Below, in pieces: positions 62,327 through 64,000 of a stretch of DNA of 64,000 nucleotides; positions within the stretch are counted from its first letter, which is position 1, and each line of letters begins with the position of its first letter. The stretch covers positions 596,211-660,210 of the forward strand of contig ML996691.1 of the NCBI GenBank assembly GCA_010356995.1, given 5' to 3'. Under the pieces are notes generated by a model. That model saw only the letters and a list, made by a program, of their open reading frames with translations, searched no databases and had not been told where the DNA came from. The stretch comes from Trichodelitschia bisporula (lineage: Eukaryota; Ascomycota; Dothideomycetes; Phaeotrichales; Phaeotrichaceae). Made by a program: the position numbers and the translations under genes.

Positions 62327-63058
62327 CTACTTCCCATCCAAATGCTCCACTACCGCCTTTGCCCTCTCCAGGCGCGCAACCGTCTCGGTCAACCCTCCCT
62401 TGAGCGCAACCAAGCCCTCCGTCCCCCGCTCCCAGGTCGCGCGGACTTCATCCCAGCGCTCGAGCCTAACGTCGTCTTCACCCTGCGCCGCAGCACGCTC
62501 TTCCTCCGCCCGCCGCTCCTCAAACCACGCCTCAAAAGCCTTCTCTTCCTCCTCCCAGCGCGCCTTGAAATCCGATGCGGCCTTTGCGGGTGCACCTCTC
62601 CGCAGATCGGCAACCTTCTCGGTCAGGGTCTCCTTCGTGGCTTCGAGGGCGCGGATGCGGGATGCGAGATTCGTGTCTAGGGGTTCGAATTCTGGCTGCG
62701 TCAGCGCATATTTCTCAGGGGGAAGCAGGAGAGCAGCCGGACCTTCTTCAACTTCTGCTGCTAGTCCTTCATCCAGTGTGACGCCCGCGGGCACGTCCAC
62801 CCCATTGACCCAGACGTTCGCGCGCACAGCTTCGAAGGTTGCGCGTACATATCCCTCTATTAACTCTTGGACGCGGGCGCGGAGGGCGTCATCTGCACTG
62901 CCGGTCGGTGCATCGGCGGCGGCGGCAGAGGGTGGGAACGCCGCATCGAGTTTTGCGAGGGCGGCACGGAGAGCTGTGGCGTGGAGGTGGCGGAGGTCGG
63001 CGAGGGATTGAAGTTCTATTTTGCGGAGTTCGGAGGCGCGGGGTGTGGGGGAGGACAT
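62327..63058 (-). CDS. mis14: Kinetochore protein Mis14/NSL1 (MIND/Mis12 complex)
   Basis: Mis14 (yeast Nsl1) is one of four subunits of the Mis12/MIND complex that links centromeric chromatin to the Ndc80 complex. Single exon, 243 residues. Seen: LRKIELQSLADLRHLHATALRA, RVQELIEGYVRATFEAVRANV followed by WVNGV, the EPLDTNLASRIRALEATKETL segment, EKVADLRRGAPAKAASDF and a long C-terminal coiled coil. The RKIELQSxxDLRHL opening and the RVxELxxxYV helix are the pattern I associate with the fungal Mis14 family. The middle (about 95-120) is divergent and Ala/Glu-rich. The other Mis12-complex genes are not in the window. Confidence 0.85.
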   Translation of the reverse strand: MSSPTPRASELRKIELQSLADLRHLHATALRAALAKLDAAFPPSAAAADAPTGSADDALRARVQELIEGYVRATFEAVRANVWVNGVDVPAGVTLDEGLAAEVEEGPAALLLPPEKYALTQPEFEPLDTNLASRIRALEATKETLTEKVADLRRGAPAKAASDFKARWEEEEKAFEAWFEERRAEEERAAAQGEDDVRLERWDEVRATWERGTEGLVALKGGLTETVARLERAKAVVEHLDGK

Positions 63059-64000
63059 TGTAGAGTAGTTATGGTTGGCGGGGGAGGGGGGGTGTTTGTT
63101 TGCAACGCGTTCTGGTTGAGGTGGTGGAGCGCGGGATCACGGGGGTGGGGGTTGGTGGACTCGGCCGGGGTGCCGGGGTTAGTGCCGAGACGTTGGTGCC
63201 GAAGCTCTGCAGGTTTTCGATTTTTGCATCGACGATCCCGAATCACGGGCGATTTCGGCTCGGGCGGACTGCCGATTCTGTGGCCGCCTGTGTACGGTAA
63301 TGTTCGGAATTGGCAGGTGTACTGGTAAATGTTCCGCCTTGGTGCGGAACGAAAGTCGTAGGCTTTGATGCGTAAATTAATGCTGTAATACTGCAAAATT
63401 CGGAGCGAAGGCGGATACTCGTACTTGGGCTGTCGGCATCATGTGCTGGGCCACTAGAACTACGGATGTAAGAGACTTCCCGCCGTCCTTAGATGTGTAC
63501 GTATATGCCTTGTGGCCATCTTTGCCAATCGGCTCCGTGCCGAAGAGACCAAGATCTAAGAGACGTACTAAATCTCGCTTCAATTTAACCGCACTTGAGT
63601 TTCGCGTCTCAGCGCAGTCGAGCATCTATCCTCTTTCTAGCTATGTCGATCTGCTATTCCATACTCTTTCTATGGAGATGGTTTTCTTGAAGAGCCACTA
63701 CTGCCGTAAGTAAACTACGATCTTCCCATTATCAGGGCAGCAGCTCAAAGCAGCGCGGATTTTGCTAATCGTCCAAATCCAACGGCAATCTAGAATCGAC
63801 GAAGCAAGTCGACGTCATGCTCCACATCAAATGAAAAGAACATACCTCCGGCTGGAAGAAGGTGACTTTTTGCTAGCGCCATCTTCTCACATACCGTATT
63901 AGATCGCCCGATGAACTCTCATCGCCGCCCTTGTCCGTCTAGGGTCCGTTAAATGTGATAATATTGGCTGGAGGGAGGTCAGACTACTACGTAGATGCTA
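63059..64000. other. MIS14 promoter and right-edge region
   Basis: About 940 nt to the window edge. TACSGTA heptamers occur at 63293 and 63892. Short frames on both strands (for example 63377-63625 minus) are unrecognised. The region may hold the flank of a gene beyond the edge. Confidence 0.5.

Noticed and set aside
63377-63625. 82-codon minus-strand frame near the right edge
   Set aside because: Composition is protein-like, but I recognise no family, and there is no support from splicing or context.

Overview
This is nuclear DNA of a filamentous ascomycete (Pezizomycotina). Three things point there: many spliced genes with short introns of about 45-60 nt, fungal-type proteins (a GRAM/PH sterol glucosyltransferase, a Fus3/Kss1 MAP kinase, vacuolar proteinase A, a fungal SNF5, an Mtf2-like mitochondrial protein), and CT-rich promoter tracts. 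I cannot fix the class from sequence alone. I find no rRNA, tRNA, CRISPR array or intact transposon.

Layout. 0-12 kb: the 5' exon of the RNA polymerase I second-largest subunit (minus, running off the left edge), then ARL8, PEP4 and ATG26 on plus. These act in ribosome synthesis and in vacuole/endomembrane function. 12-38 kb: a run of minus-strand genes: an orphan with a conserved C-terminal motif, a 2279-residue coiled-coil protein, AIP1 (actin turnover), an Rco1-like double-PHD protein, an EBP1/PA2G4-like protein and SNF5. 39-44 kb, plus: a tiny Cys-rich protein built from four exons, a Fus3/Kss1 MAPK and COQ9. 44-64 kb, alternating strands: Mtf2-like, CMR1, the ATIC purine enzyme, a DOPA 4,5-dioxygenase-like protein, DIM1, APN1, a conserved acidic protein, coatomer alpha and Mis14/NSL1. 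MTF2/CMR1 and DIM1/APN1 are divergent pairs with short shared promoters.

The genes are mostly conserved housekeeping functions (ribosome biogenesis, chromatin, trafficking, DNA repair, purines, mitochondria). They do not form one pathway cluster, and I see no secondary-metabolite cluster or defence island. The exon models were assembled by hand from splice signals, reading-frame phase and family resemblance; each model closes in frame.

The most interesting signals are the two internal repeat families in the giant coiled-coil protein, a non-coding heptamer (TACSGTA) that I found 17 times, always outside exons, the micro-exon Cys-rich protein, and two conserved but uncharacterised proteins. 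I found no convincing new multi-gene system.
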